64,000 bases of DNA from Ashinkailepas kermadecensis (taxonomy: Eukaryota; Arthropoda; Thecostraca; Neolepadidae), in contig JAOTOM010004663.1 of NCBI GenBank assembly GCA_034440615.1, positions 248,001 to 312,000 on the forward strand, given 5' to 3'. Under the pieces are notes generated by a model that worked only from the letters and a program-made list of their open reading frames with translations, searched no databases and was not told where the DNA came from. The translations under genes were made by a program, and so were the position numbers. Shown here piece by piece: positions 35,618 through 45,671 of the stretch (position 1 is the first letter of the stretch; every line of letters starts with the position of its first letter).

Positions 35618-37900
35618 CTCATGCGCAGTGAAATTGAAACACGCCTGATGCTACCAATATCTGCAATATAAGAGAAAAAGCTATGACGTCACCAAATCTT
35701 GAAGGCGAATTTTGGTGTACCTTCTAAGGTAATAGTATCGTGGGGGGGGAATTTAATGCCGCTACAGGCCTTGGCCGCTACCAGACACTGGTCTTGTATG
35801 ACTCTTTAGGGTTTGTTTAGGAAGTCATGTGTGGCAATAGCTTACTAACCATTGTTTTCTTCAGGAATATCAATTATAATGAGGTGTCTATACGGCTTCT
35901 TGCTGACTTTGCTCTCGTGTTTTCATAGGCTGGCAGATTGGCTCAAACGTGGCTTTTGTTGGTTCAGCTTGAGATTGGGTAGCCCCATATCAATATCAAT
36001 GCACATTGTCATTGGGTATGTAGGTAGGTAGGTACCTTGGTAAATATCAAGCTAATGGTGTGATGGGTAGGTTACTGAATATAATTATAGTTTGTATATC
36101 CACAATATCAATGATAATCATGATTTGCATGCAAGTTTGACAATGACTGGAAATTGAGAATGGAATTAATGATGTTCAAGCTCCATATGCATGTGGTTTT
36201 GCCATTGGTGGTGTGTACCAACATCAGTATGACCATGCAATTGTTGTTTAGTTGCTTAGCGGATTTTTTTCTTCAGACAATCTGGTTTAAAATGCATTAG
36301 CATTGCTTATTTCAACATTTTATGATGTAAGCTGTACTTCCACAGTGGAGGGAAATACTGCTATTTTGTTTGTTTTTTTGCACACAATTTTACATTTTTC
36401 AGCAAAAGGTGGAGAGTCAGTCCACTATCTAATCCAAATCTGTTTCTATTCAGTACAAAATGTGCTGGTTAACATCAATCTTTCTAGTTAGCATGATATT
36501 TTTTCATTTTTTTCCCTTTAGCTTTCTTATCAGCATAAAATAGCATAGGTTATTGGGGGGCCCAAATCAACATTGCGGGGGCCAAGATCAACATTGGTGG
36601 GGCCATGATCCCCACAAAAGGATACAAATCGACCCCCTGGTAGTCCTCCATTTTGTCGAGAAAAAATCATGTAACGTGCAAAACTATATGGGCAATGCAT
36701 AAACTTCGCACGTCGCATGCGCAGCCCCACGCCCACCAAAACTACAAATTATTTTGTGGAGGAGCAAAGTAAAATTAAAACCATTTAGACATGTCCCCAT
36801 ATCAGCCCCCGCCTTCAGCACCTAAAATATCACACAAACTATAACGTAAAATTCCTTTAACGTAAATGTTCACCTGCCTGCACCTTGATAGCAAACACTC
36901 GCTATTATAGACAGGCATGCAACGTACTCGCTTTAGAGGCGGCGCAAATGACCTTTATGGTCCGGCACGCCTAAAAATCACTCTCCCCCATGCGCAGCGA
37001 AATTGAAACATGCCTGATGCTACCAATTTCTGCAATATATGAGGAAAAAGCTGTGACGTCACCAAGGCTTGAAGGCTAACTTTGGTGTACCTTTTAAGGT
37101 TTGCTTTGGAAGTCATGTGCGCCATAACTTAGTACATATTGCTCAGGAATATCAATTATAATGCAGTGTCCATGCAGCTTATTGCTGAGTTTTGTCTTTC
37201 ATGGTGTCATAAGCTGGCAGATTGGCTCACACATGGCTCTCGTTGGTTCAGTTTGAGACTTGGATTCCCCATATCAAAATTGAATGCATGCATATGGATC
37301 TATTTGAAGAGGTACTGATGATCTGAAGCCACTGCGATGGTCTCATGGCAGTTTCACGCTGCACTGAGTCATATGTAATGATGCAACATAGTCCGGTTTC
37401 CCGATGGGCGAATAAGTCGTATCACTGTGACTGTTTGTGACGTCATCAAAACGTTGCATCCATATCCAGTGGTATATTTGAACAGTGCGACATTTCCTGC
37501 TGATATGCGGCACATTCGGTTACATATCTAGTGTAAACAACGCTATGGCAGAAAGTAAAGAATATCCACATTGTCACTGGGCATGTAGGTACCTAGGTAG
37601 GCACCAGGTAAATATCAAGCTGACGGTGTGATGGGTGGGCTGTTGAAGATAATTCTAGTTTGTATATCCTCAATCTCAATGATAACTGTGATTGTTGTTC
37701 ACTGGTTCACTCACTGGTATGCAAGTTTGACAATGACTGGAAAGTGAGAATGGAATGAACCTTATTCAAGCTCCATATGCATGTGGTTTTGCCATTGGTG
37801 GTGTATACAAACATCAGTATGACAATGCAATTGTTGTTTTGTGGCTGAACATTTTTTGTTGTTGAACAATCTGGTTTAAAATGCATTAGCATCAGCTATT
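35618..37900. repeat. Diverged ~1.36-kb tandem duplication inside the 7-kb element
   Basis: The block starting ATGCGCAG(T/C)GAAATTGAAAC near 35618 recurs near 36982 with the same order of landmarks: TGACGTCACCAA, GAAGGC, TTTGGTGTACCTT, GGAATATCAATTATAATG, GGCAGATTGGCTCA and CAAGCTCCATATGCATGTGG. Offset is about 1.36 kb. Confidence 0.75.
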
Positions 37901-38887
37901 CTTAACATTTTATGATGTAAGTTGTCCTTCCACAGGGAGGGAAATCCAGCTATTTTTTTGCACTCAATTTTGAATTTCATAGCAAAAGGTGGAGAGTCAG
38001 CCCACTATATAATCCAAATCTGTTTCCTTTCAGTACAAAATGTGCTGGTTAACATCAACTACATTTTCTATGTACCTAGCAGTGTTTTTTTCTTCTTTTT
38101 TTCCTTTCACTTTTTTATCAGCATAAAAATAGCATAGGTTATTGCGGGCAGGGCCCAAATCAACATTGGGGGGCCAAGATCAACATTGGTGGGGCCATGG
38201 CCCCCACAAAAGGATACAAATCGACACCCCTGCTGGTGTGTACAAACATCAGTATGACCATGCAATTGGTGTTTAGTTGCTTAACAAATTTTCTTTCAGA
38301 AAATCTGGTTTAAATGCATCAGCATCGCTAATCTCGACATTTTATTATTGGGGGCAAATCAACATTGGGGGCTAAGATCAACATTGGTGGGGCCACGGCC
38401 CCACAAAAGGATACAAATCGACGCCCCTGCTCACTCCACTATCTAGTCCAAATCTGTTCTTTTTCAGTACAAAATGTGCTGGTTAACATCAACTAAGTTT
38501 TCTATGTACCTAACACAGTGTTTTTCTTCTTTTTTTTCTTTAGCTTTTTATCAGCATAAAAATAGCATGGGTTATTGGGGGCCAAATCAACATTGGGGGC
38601 CAAGATCAACATTGGTGGGGCCACAGCCCCCACAAAAGGATACAAATCGACGCCCCTGCTCACTCCACTATCTTGTCCAAATCTGTTCTTTTTCAGTACA
38701 AAATGTGCTGGTTAACATCAACTAAGTTTTCTATGTACCTAACACAGTCTTTTTCTTCTTTTTTTCCTTTAGCTTTTTATCAGCATAAAAATAGCATGGG
38801 TTATTGGGGGGCCCAAATCAACATTGGGGGCCAAGATCAGCATTGGGGGCCATGGCCCCCGCAAAAGGATACAAATCGACGCCCCTG
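37900..38887. repeat. Tandem copies of the element's right terminal module
   Basis: The module TTTCAGTACAAAATGTGCTGG ... TCAGCATAAAAATAGCAT ... ACAAAAGGATACAAATCGAC ... CCCCTG is repeated. Its ends lie near 38231, 38420, 38662 and 38887, with earlier copies ending near 34428 and 36640. The last two are spaced about 230 bp. Only the 38887 end carries the target duplication. Confidence 0.8.
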
Positions 38888-39895
38888 GTGGTCACGTCAC
38901 TATCATGTTAAGCACTTTCATGAACATTGCATTAAAAAAAGAAGTTCCAAGAAATCGAAACTTACCTTGAGCTGCAAAATTACGTAGGTACCTAGGTAGG
39001 TACCTGTCTACCTACCTATCACAATCATGATCAGCTCCACCAGTTCCAGCTAGTTCCAGTGCCATTCAATTTAGACATCAACTACGGAACCAAATGATGG
39101 CATCACTACTGATATCCTGCAATCTGCAAATATCGCCACGTTAGTTTCTCACAATGTCGTGTAATTAATGATTGTCGACGTGCGATCAGTTCAAATACAG
39201 CCTCCTTATAGGTAGGTAGGTGGCCTGGTCCATGCTTTTTGCGATTCCTTTTCGGGTTCTTGCCTTGCCCTCAAACGCACAACCATCACCATCGTCACCA
39301 CACAACACTTTCTCCCGTGTCCGTGACTCCAATATAATTGACTATCGTTTTGTAATGTTCGTAAGACAGAAGGCCAGCCAGTGCGCACCTGACAAAAATG
39401 ATTCAATCAGGCCGGCCGGCGCCAAACTGCCACTCATTGTGGTAACAGGTCCTCCATTGTAAAGATCGTCAATGCCGTTCGAGCCACTGTTCTGGCTGTT
39501 CAGAAACACGTATTTTACCTGACATATTGAGTGTCTACATGATTGATTACGCTCTTAATTAATTATTCGTTGGTCTTGGCGCAGGTCGCTATACCGCACA
39601 TTCAATCTCTTAGACCAGTCTCTGGGCAGGTTAGGGACAGTTGTCTAAAAATGGGAAGCCTCCTGGATGCCTGAGGGATCGGGCTCCTAAAAGTCGTGAC
39701 GGGATTCCCGTACGCTATACGGGACTGTCCCAATTCTACGATAGACCTCTTCTGGTTTTTATATGGGATTCTGTCTATTTCAATGGGATTTTGTTTTCCT
39801 CATGGGACAATCCAGGTTTTCCTCCATGGGACATATGGGATCCCATATGTCCCATGGGGAATAAATGCCAATCCCATGTTTTTTTTATCTAGGGA

Positions 39896-40860
39896 AGGTT
39901 TGATTGCGTTCTTCGATGGCCTCGCGTTTCGTCGCTATGGCTTCAATTTGCAGAAAATGGATGTCATTCGACGTCGCTTGTTATGCGGTATCAGAAAGTT
40001 GATAATTCGAAATCATCTGGACGAGTCCAAATACAAGCTGATTTCTTCGGTCGCGTCACCTTTTTTTTCGTTTTCGCCCAAGCTTGCCCATATCCACTAT
40101 CAAGCGATAGCCCATGGTGAACCCTCGAGTAGCATCTTGAAACCGGGATATATCAAGGTCAAACCTTAAGGTGAAAGGCAAGTTTGAATTCTTCGAAGTC
40201 CTCGCGATTCGTCGCTATGAGTTCAATTTGCACGAAGCGGGTGTCATTCGACGTGGCTTGTACCGTATTATAATGTTACCCAATCGAACTAATTTCAAAG
40301 GTCAAAGGTCAAATCGATTTCTTTGGTCGCCTCGTATTTTTTTATTTGCCCTGACCTATCCACATCTGGTATCAAGCAATAGCCCGTGGTGCACCTCGAG
40401 GAACATTTCAAACCGGAACAAGTCAATGTCAAACCACAAGATCGAAGGTCATCTTAAATTGCTGGAAGTCCTCGCGTCTCGTCGCTATGTCTTCAATTTT
40501 CATCAAGTGGGAGTCATTCGACGTGCCGTGAGGTACTCTAGCAAAGTATTCAGAAATCACATTAACTTTCAATGTCAATGGTCGAGCTCATTTCTTCGGT
40601 CTTCGTTTTCGCGTTTCTTCGTTTTCTCCCAAAGCTACCCATGTTTGGTATCAGAAGATAGCCAGTGGGCAACCCTCGAGCAACATTTCAACCCGGGACA
40701 GTTCAGGTCAAGCCTCAGGTCAAGATTAGTTTAAATTTTTCAAAGTCCTCGCGTTTCGTCGCTATGGCTTCAACTTGCATTTTATGTGCCATTCGACGTG
40801 GCTTTCCGTAGGGCATCAGAATGTTGAGATATCGAAATAATTTCAAAGATGTCGAAGGTC
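39896..40860. repeat. ~276-bp satellite, right remnant (~3.5 units)
   Basis: The landmark TCGCGTTTCGTCGCTATGG recurs at about 39922, 40200, 40473 and 40749 (spacing 273-278 bp). Each unit also has GTCATTCGACGTGGCTT, GGTATCAAGCAATAGCC and TTTCAAACCGG. Units are diverged. One unit has a perfect AGGTCAAAGGTCA (about 40304-40316). Confidence 0.9.
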
Positions 40861-41190
40861 CGCTGTGTGTGCAATGATTGAGTGTAATAGGAATAGGAGG
40901 ACCAAATCTGTTTTTGTTTGCAGCCGTTGTGATAGCAGGCACTCATATCCTATATGACTAGGAGCTTCCCCAAGAAATCCCGTAATAACCTTCTCGGACG
41001 GCGCTCTTATCGCTGGTTTATAATTTACACTGCCACATTGCTGTTCTGGACATGTAAAATGTGGATGTTTGTCAAATTGTCCGCTTTCCTCTTGATGGTT
41101 CAACGGAAGTTGCCAAGTTTGGAAGAGAAACCACACGTGAATGCGCACAATTGTATAACCAGTCGGAGTTCATAGCCACGAGAGAGCAAT
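40861..41190. other. Intergenic sequence, no gene seen
   Basis: No recognisable feature between the satellite and the next hAT-like element. Confidence 0.45.
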
Positions 41191-41198
41191 GTTGTAAT

Positions 41199-41514
41199 CA
41201 GGGGTGGATCCAGGATTTGTCATGGGGCACTTGTCTGGAGGGGCGCCATTTCTTTGGAGCGGCGCCACTGCGAAAGCACCTGGAGGGGCGCCTCTGGCTG
41301 CAAAATTCGAGGGGGCGGGATGCCCTCGGCCCTTCCCGAAGGGGCGCCTTTTATTCCAAGGGGTGCCTTTTCCTTTCGTAGGGGCGTTTCGGGCTGGAAA
41401 ATTTGAGCGGGTACGCTGGAACCTTTTCAGAGGGGCGCCTTTTCCCGGACGGGGGAACGCCACCTTCCACGAGGGGGGCACATACCCTCAGTGCCGCACC
41501 CTTTATCCGCCCTG
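41199..41514. mobile_element. hAT-like MITE (316 bp)
   Basis: The left end is CAGGGGTGGATCCAGG and the right end CCTTTATCCGCCCTG (partial inverted match CAGGG.GGAT). Flanking octamers are GTTGTAAT (41191-41198) and GTTGTCAT (41515-41522), a 7 of 8 match. The interior is filled with short GAGGGGCGCC(T/A) repeats. A related left end lies at 48854. Confidence 0.75.
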
Positions 41515-41522
41515 GTTGTCAT

Positions 41523-42430
41523 TGCATCGAAATGTGTCCTCGTAAAACAGGAAAGCGTGGGAAAGGTTTTTATATGTCCATATTTACTACAATAAAACCA
41601 TGGTCCAATATTTTATGTTTTTCCTGCTACAAGAGGGCAACGCTTAGCACACTTACAGCATGGCTCTGTGGTGATGTGAACTCGGGTTCAGCACCCGATG
41701 CATGCACCAGACATGAAGCTAGATGTTCATAGGTAGTGATAAGGAGTGAAACTTGCTAATTTGGCGGAACTTTTTGCCCGCAAAATATAATTTTTAACGA
41801 TGGCAAATCTGAAAGCCAGACATTGAAAAAGAAGGGGCTGAATTCCAAGGATTTTTTTTTTCGTGTGTTGGGGGGGGGGGGACGGGGGACGCGGCTAACC
41901 CTCTATCCTGTCCAAGCTTACCGCGTCCCTTGTTTGTCCCCTCTCCAATTTCGAAACCGTGGCTACACCCATGGTTTCGCCAGATGGTGGGGCTATTGAC
42001 CTGTCATGTGGTGTAGCTAGTGTCAGGAGGACTATTTCACCCAGCCCCCAATGATCGCCATACACATCTGAACGTCTGAGGGGGCCACAGGTTACGCTGG
42101 AGGGGCTACGACTACCCTGTCCCAACCCCTACACTGGCTACGCCCCTGGCCCAGCCCTGTGAATATCGCTAGTCTCGGCACTAAGTCTGTATCACAGTAT
42201 CTGAGCCGGCCGAGCGGTGTAGCTGGGGCTCGAGCTGGACAGGTCGAGCCGGGCCTGATCTAAATTAAACGACGATATCATTATTCTTTTCCCCATTCAT
42301 TCTGCTCAATATTCATGGCCAATGCGATCATTTCTGATTGAGATGATTTATTTCTCCATCACGTACATTTTCCCATGAAATTACAAGTAAACTAACAAAA
42401 TCTGCACAGTATAACGTATGCTGGCGTAGT
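41523..42430. other. Intergenic sequence with one orphan hAT-like terminus
   Basis: No gene seen. A G run lies at 41870-41881. ACTGGCTACGCCCCTG near 42131-42147 looks like a hAT right terminus, but I could not find its partner. Confidence 0.45.
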
Positions 42431-42481
42431 CTATCTTGCTTTATTGTGTGTCATGTGTTTGTTCCGCATATCCTCGTCACT

Positions 42482-42625
42482 TCAACCAATCAAAGCACCA
42501 GATCCGACAGGTCCGACTTGCTTTGTTTGACTCGATCTCTCAGTGTGATCAAAAAGGTAGCTTCGTGGTCCGAAGTCGCCAGGATTCATCGCAGTTTTCC
42601 GACTGGTCATGGCTAGTTTACAACG
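42482..42625 (+). promoter_or_regulatory. Candidate promoter / 5' exon (speculative)
   Basis: A CCAAT box lies at 42484-42490 (AACCAATCAAAG). At about 42608 an ATG GCT AGT TTA CAA C is followed directly by a strong donor, GTAAGT. This could be a first coding exon of a + strand gene. Its exit phase (16 nt) does not fit the known second ARMC8 exon directly, so an intermediate exon would be needed. Chance occurrence is quite possible. Confidence 0.2.
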
Positions 42626-42770
42626 TAAGTAGTTCCTACTATTGTTCTGTTTCGTTCTTAGTATTTTGTAAGTCCTGTCCATCTGTTTGATGTAAACGCC
42701 TCTTTCTGTTCGCCACCTATCTTCTGCAACAAATGCACTTCCATCGTCTGCTCATTCATCCTGTGTCTGT

Positions 42771-42934
42771 GGGGACGAGTGGTCTAGGGGTTAGATGCTC
42801 GTCTCACAATCGAAAGATTGTGGGTTCGAATCTCACCTGTCGCTACTCTTCGCCCGCGACCAATCGGCGTGAGAGATTGGCGACGCTATATGACTCAACG
42901 GTCGACGTGTCGTAAAAACCAATAACCAACCAAC
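42771..42934 (+). mobile_element. Full-length tRNA-Val-derived SINE with perfect target duplication
   Basis: 164 bp flanked by 14-bp duplications CATCCTGTGTCTGT (42757-42770 and 42935-42948). The head carries an A box (GTGGTCTAGGGGTTAGATGC) and B box (GGTTCGAATC). Its anticodon region CTCACAATCGAAAG aligns with tRNA-Val(CAC), whose loop is CTCACAC. The body contains CGTGAGAGATTGGCGACGC and TATGACTCAACGGTCGACG. The tail is AATAACCAACCAAC. This is the best-preserved copy in the window. Confidence 0.92.
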
Positions 42935-42948
42935 CATCCTGTGTCTGT

Positions 42949-43235
42949 TCACCTCGACCTCCACCCCAGCAGTCCCCTCCGCCCCAGCAGTCCCCTCCGT
43001 GTGCCTCCCGCGAGCACGGCCGCCGTCACGTGACCACACGGCCACCAACCGCGTCAAGCCACTCGCACGGCCCGGCGTAGTCGGGCCGACGGGGGCAGAC
43101 TCGACCACAGCCACCCGCCTACGTTCGCAACACGCGCACCGGTACAGCAGCACCTCCAGGGGCACGCACCGCCCGACAAAAACAGGGGCGACGGCGGTGG
43201 ACACGACACCAGCCGCCCGCTTACATTTATTTCCC
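42949..43235. other. GC- and CpG-rich block
   Basis: CpG-dense sequence directly right of the SINE target site, with two CCCCAGCAGTCCCCTCCG copies at about 42963-42999. Could be an island near a promoter or GC-rich transcribed sequence; no frame is convincing. Confidence 0.35.
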
Positions 43236-43520
43236 CTTTCAAATTTACATTAGTATATTATTATAAAACAGCGATGGTTGCATTTCTTACCAATGCCTTA
43301 TTACGACCTTTCCGGACTAGTAATTATTACCTATTAATGCTGTGCTGCGACTGTGAGTATGTTCGCCTTGGAATTAAGAAATCATACGTGGGCACCATTG
43401 ACAGGTCCTAATTTGGAAAGCTTCTCAGAAGTAGCGAAGAATCGACGTCAACTTGATTTTCCAGGAGCCCAGTTGTAATAGTGTTTTGTTGGTGTACGCA
43501 TATGTTAGGAGAGGTATGAG
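43236..43520. other. Intergenic sequence, no gene seen
   Basis: Nothing recognised. Confidence 0.4.
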
Positions 43521-44307
43521 CAGGGGCGTCACTGCCTTTAGTTTCCAGGTGGGGTCGAACCCCATTTGCACGGAAACATTTTTCATATCAGTGGAGTAAA
43601 ACCGTGTCTTATCCCAGGTTCGCTCCTGGCTCGAGGGACCCCAAAGATGGCGATGCCATTGGCTGTTAGACAGGTAATGAACATTCTGTGACGAAATACG
43701 TTTTTTACATTTTAATTATTGTTAACCATTTAACCCTTCGCATAGTGATATGTGCGGCTGTAATGCGAGTCATGTATATTCAATGCTTAATTTTGACAGC
43801 AAAATTTGTTAAATACGAAGGCTTACCGGGGGTTTCGCTCCCTGAACCCGCACCAGAGACCCTGGACCTCCACCGGGGGCTACCGCCTCCTGGATCTCAG
43901 CCTCATATGTATTAAAAAATAGAATGCCAACTATTTTGGCTCAAAAGTTTTGGCTCAAAAAGTTTTGGTCTATTTATCCGTACGATTTTTAAGACCCTTG
44001 TACTTTCTTCTGTGATACAACAGGATTTATGAAACCCCGAACGCCTTCTGTCGGGGCCTGGCGCATTTTAGCGGGCATTTGTCGCGATTTTCGGGCCTCA
44101 CAATGATGTTTCAAGTCTAGATTGTTCTTTAGGGAGATGAGGTAAGCTTCATATTTGTCTGGTGCGAGTACCACTTTTAGGTCCCCTTACAATGTTTGGT
44201 GTCCCAAACGTGATTTTTTGGGTCTCCTTGCGCGTCTCCTTGAGGGTTAGCCACATCTCGGAAGGGGATAAACTTCCCCCTTTGCCTCCCCTTTCGGTAC
44301 ACCCCTG
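43521..44307. mobile_element. Probable hAT-like non-autonomous element
   Basis: Begins CAGGGGCGTCACTGCC and ends GGTACACCCCTG, giving short inverted ends of the CAGGGG(C/T)GT type. Flanking octamers do not match, so boundaries or integrity are uncertain. No coding frame. Confidence 0.45.
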
Positions 44308-44985
44308 ACGTGGAATAGGCACCTCCTAGTCATGGAGGAAATATGTTGTAGCAGTCGTCAGTCATTTGCTCTTGCCCGTCCTTGCTAAGTGATCTTTATT
44401 TGACCTTCATACTGCTCTTATCACCGGGCGATGCGTGAGGCGCTCGATAGGGAGTTCACCTGAGTCGAATTAAGATATGCTGGCTTTAGGGAAGAATAAG
44501 AATCATTTTATTGGAGAAGATACTTCAATCTTTCAGATAAACGCAATTTTGTCAAATTTGGGTAATATTTAAGTACAGGAATGTCATGTGGAAAGCACAG
44601 CGGTTTGGCTGGACTGCCTGAAACCCTGGGTACCTGAAACCGGCCCCCAGATTTTTGCCCTTAAAGTTCTTGATTTGAACTGAATGTGACGTGTATGAGA
44701 CAAAAGGTGCTTTGATTAATTTGATGCATCGTATTTTGTTATCATTGTTTATTGATTGGTAAGAAGCGTTGACAGGTCGTGTCGCGAATGGTTAGTGCGA
44801 GGCGTTATTACTGATGCTTATCAAGCCTAACCACAGCAACTGTGGCTATCTTCAGGCCACAGTATCGGGGCCGGATTGTTGATATGGTTATCCTGAGTAT
44901 GTGGAATATTTTGTCATAGCAACTGGCACATTTGAAAGTATCTCTTCGTGTCAGCTTTCTATGTCGGAAGCCTACAATCAGAAGT
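44308..44985. other. Intergenic sequence, no gene seen
   Basis: Nothing recognised. Confidence 0.4.
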
Positions 44986-44990
44986 TGCAG

Positions 44991-45080
44991 TGTTAAAATA
45001 ATGTTTTTTTTTCGTTAGGTGTGAGATATCGAAACGAGAACAGTAGGATTATAAATTTGCCATGGAGTTTGTGTCATTTG
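44991..45080 (+). repeat. Dispersed repeat starting CAGTGTTAAAATAATG, copy 1
   Basis: Shares CAGTGTTAAAATAATG, CGTTAGGTGTGAGATATCG, AAACGAG and GCCATGGA with the reverse complement of 56895-56975. CAGTG-type starts occur in hAT termini, but no matching target duplication links the two. Confidence 0.6.
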
Positions 45081-45139
45081 AAATGTTTTTGCTCTCTTTC
45101 GGACTCGTTTGAGCCAATGGCATTGTAACTGTACCTTTA

Positions 45140-45195
45140 ACTGACTACTGTACAACTGTAAAATGTACTGTACTCTACTGTACTGTAAAACTGTA
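45140..45195. repeat. Degenerate TACTG/ACTGT repeat
   Basis: Short array of ACTGTACTGTA-type units. Confidence 0.7.
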
Positions 45196-45671
45196 CCTTT
45201 ATAATTGGTTTTGATATTCATAATTTAGGAGGAACCCAGAAGACTTCATAACAGGGTGGGAATTAAGGCACTTCTTAAGAGATTTTATCTCTGAAAATAT
45301 TTTTGCACTCCGGGTTCATGCTGGATAGGATGGGCTTCACATGTACTCCGACACAAATGTGGGAACAAAGATATCAATAAAAACAAACAGAACGACACCC
45401 AAAAAAAAACGCTGGTTATTCCACTTACGGTCACCACTCAAACTAATCACTTTTTGTAGCAGTCAGCAGCCAGACCACAGCTTCACACACTCCATCAATC
45501 TCAAACACAGGAATTGCCAACAACAACGAGCCAACAGCAACTTGCAAGATGATGCGCATGTGCACTGAGAACACTTCTCCGGCTCTGGAGCGGCGTCTCG
45601 GAATACCTGTGTTCCTGCCACCCTATAGTGGGAAACTTGACAGTTTTAAGAGACGTCTCCAGAGTCCCGGA

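Larger units (their letters stand above)
31874..38887. mobile_element. Large hAT-like composite element (7.0 kb) with 8-bp target duplication
   Basis: The left end CAGGGGTGTCCATTT and right end AAATCGACGCCCCTG are inverted relatives. They are flanked by perfect 8-bp duplications GTGGTCAC (31866-31873 and 38888-38895). Sequence left and right of the insertion joins into a continuous match to 28.9-29.1 kb, where GTGGTCAC occurs once (about 29009-29016). No transposase is recognisable. The interior contains more family X-like modules (32.8-33.3 and 34.4-35.6 kb), a SINE fragment and repeated copies of the right end, so it is itself composite. Confidence 0.8.
21291..39895. mobile_element. Outer DNA transposon (family X, copy 2) disrupted by nested insertions
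   Basis: The left end at 21291 has CCCTAGTGAAAAAAAATACC followed by a TGGGATT-rich subterminal region. The right end at 39895 is the inverted form (AATCCCATG...TCTAGGGA). Between them lie, in order: copy 1 of the same family (22315-30027), a SINE (30057-30197), a 683-bp hAT-like element (30457-31139) and a 7.0-kb hAT-like element (31874-38887). Removing these leaves about 3.0 kb. Both outer flanks are the 276-bp satellite. The TA target duplication expected for this family is not preserved at the outer edges. No transposase is encoded. It is probably a non-autonomous Tc1/mariner-type element; family assignment rests on termini and the TA target only. Confidence 0.65.

Noticed and set aside
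42771..42845. Functional tRNA-Val gene
   Set aside because: Anticodon stem pairing has decayed, the acceptor stem does not close, and the unit has a SINE body, tail and target duplication.
43521..44307. Definite hAT element
   Set aside because: Termini look right but the flanking octamers do not match, so only a probable call is kept.
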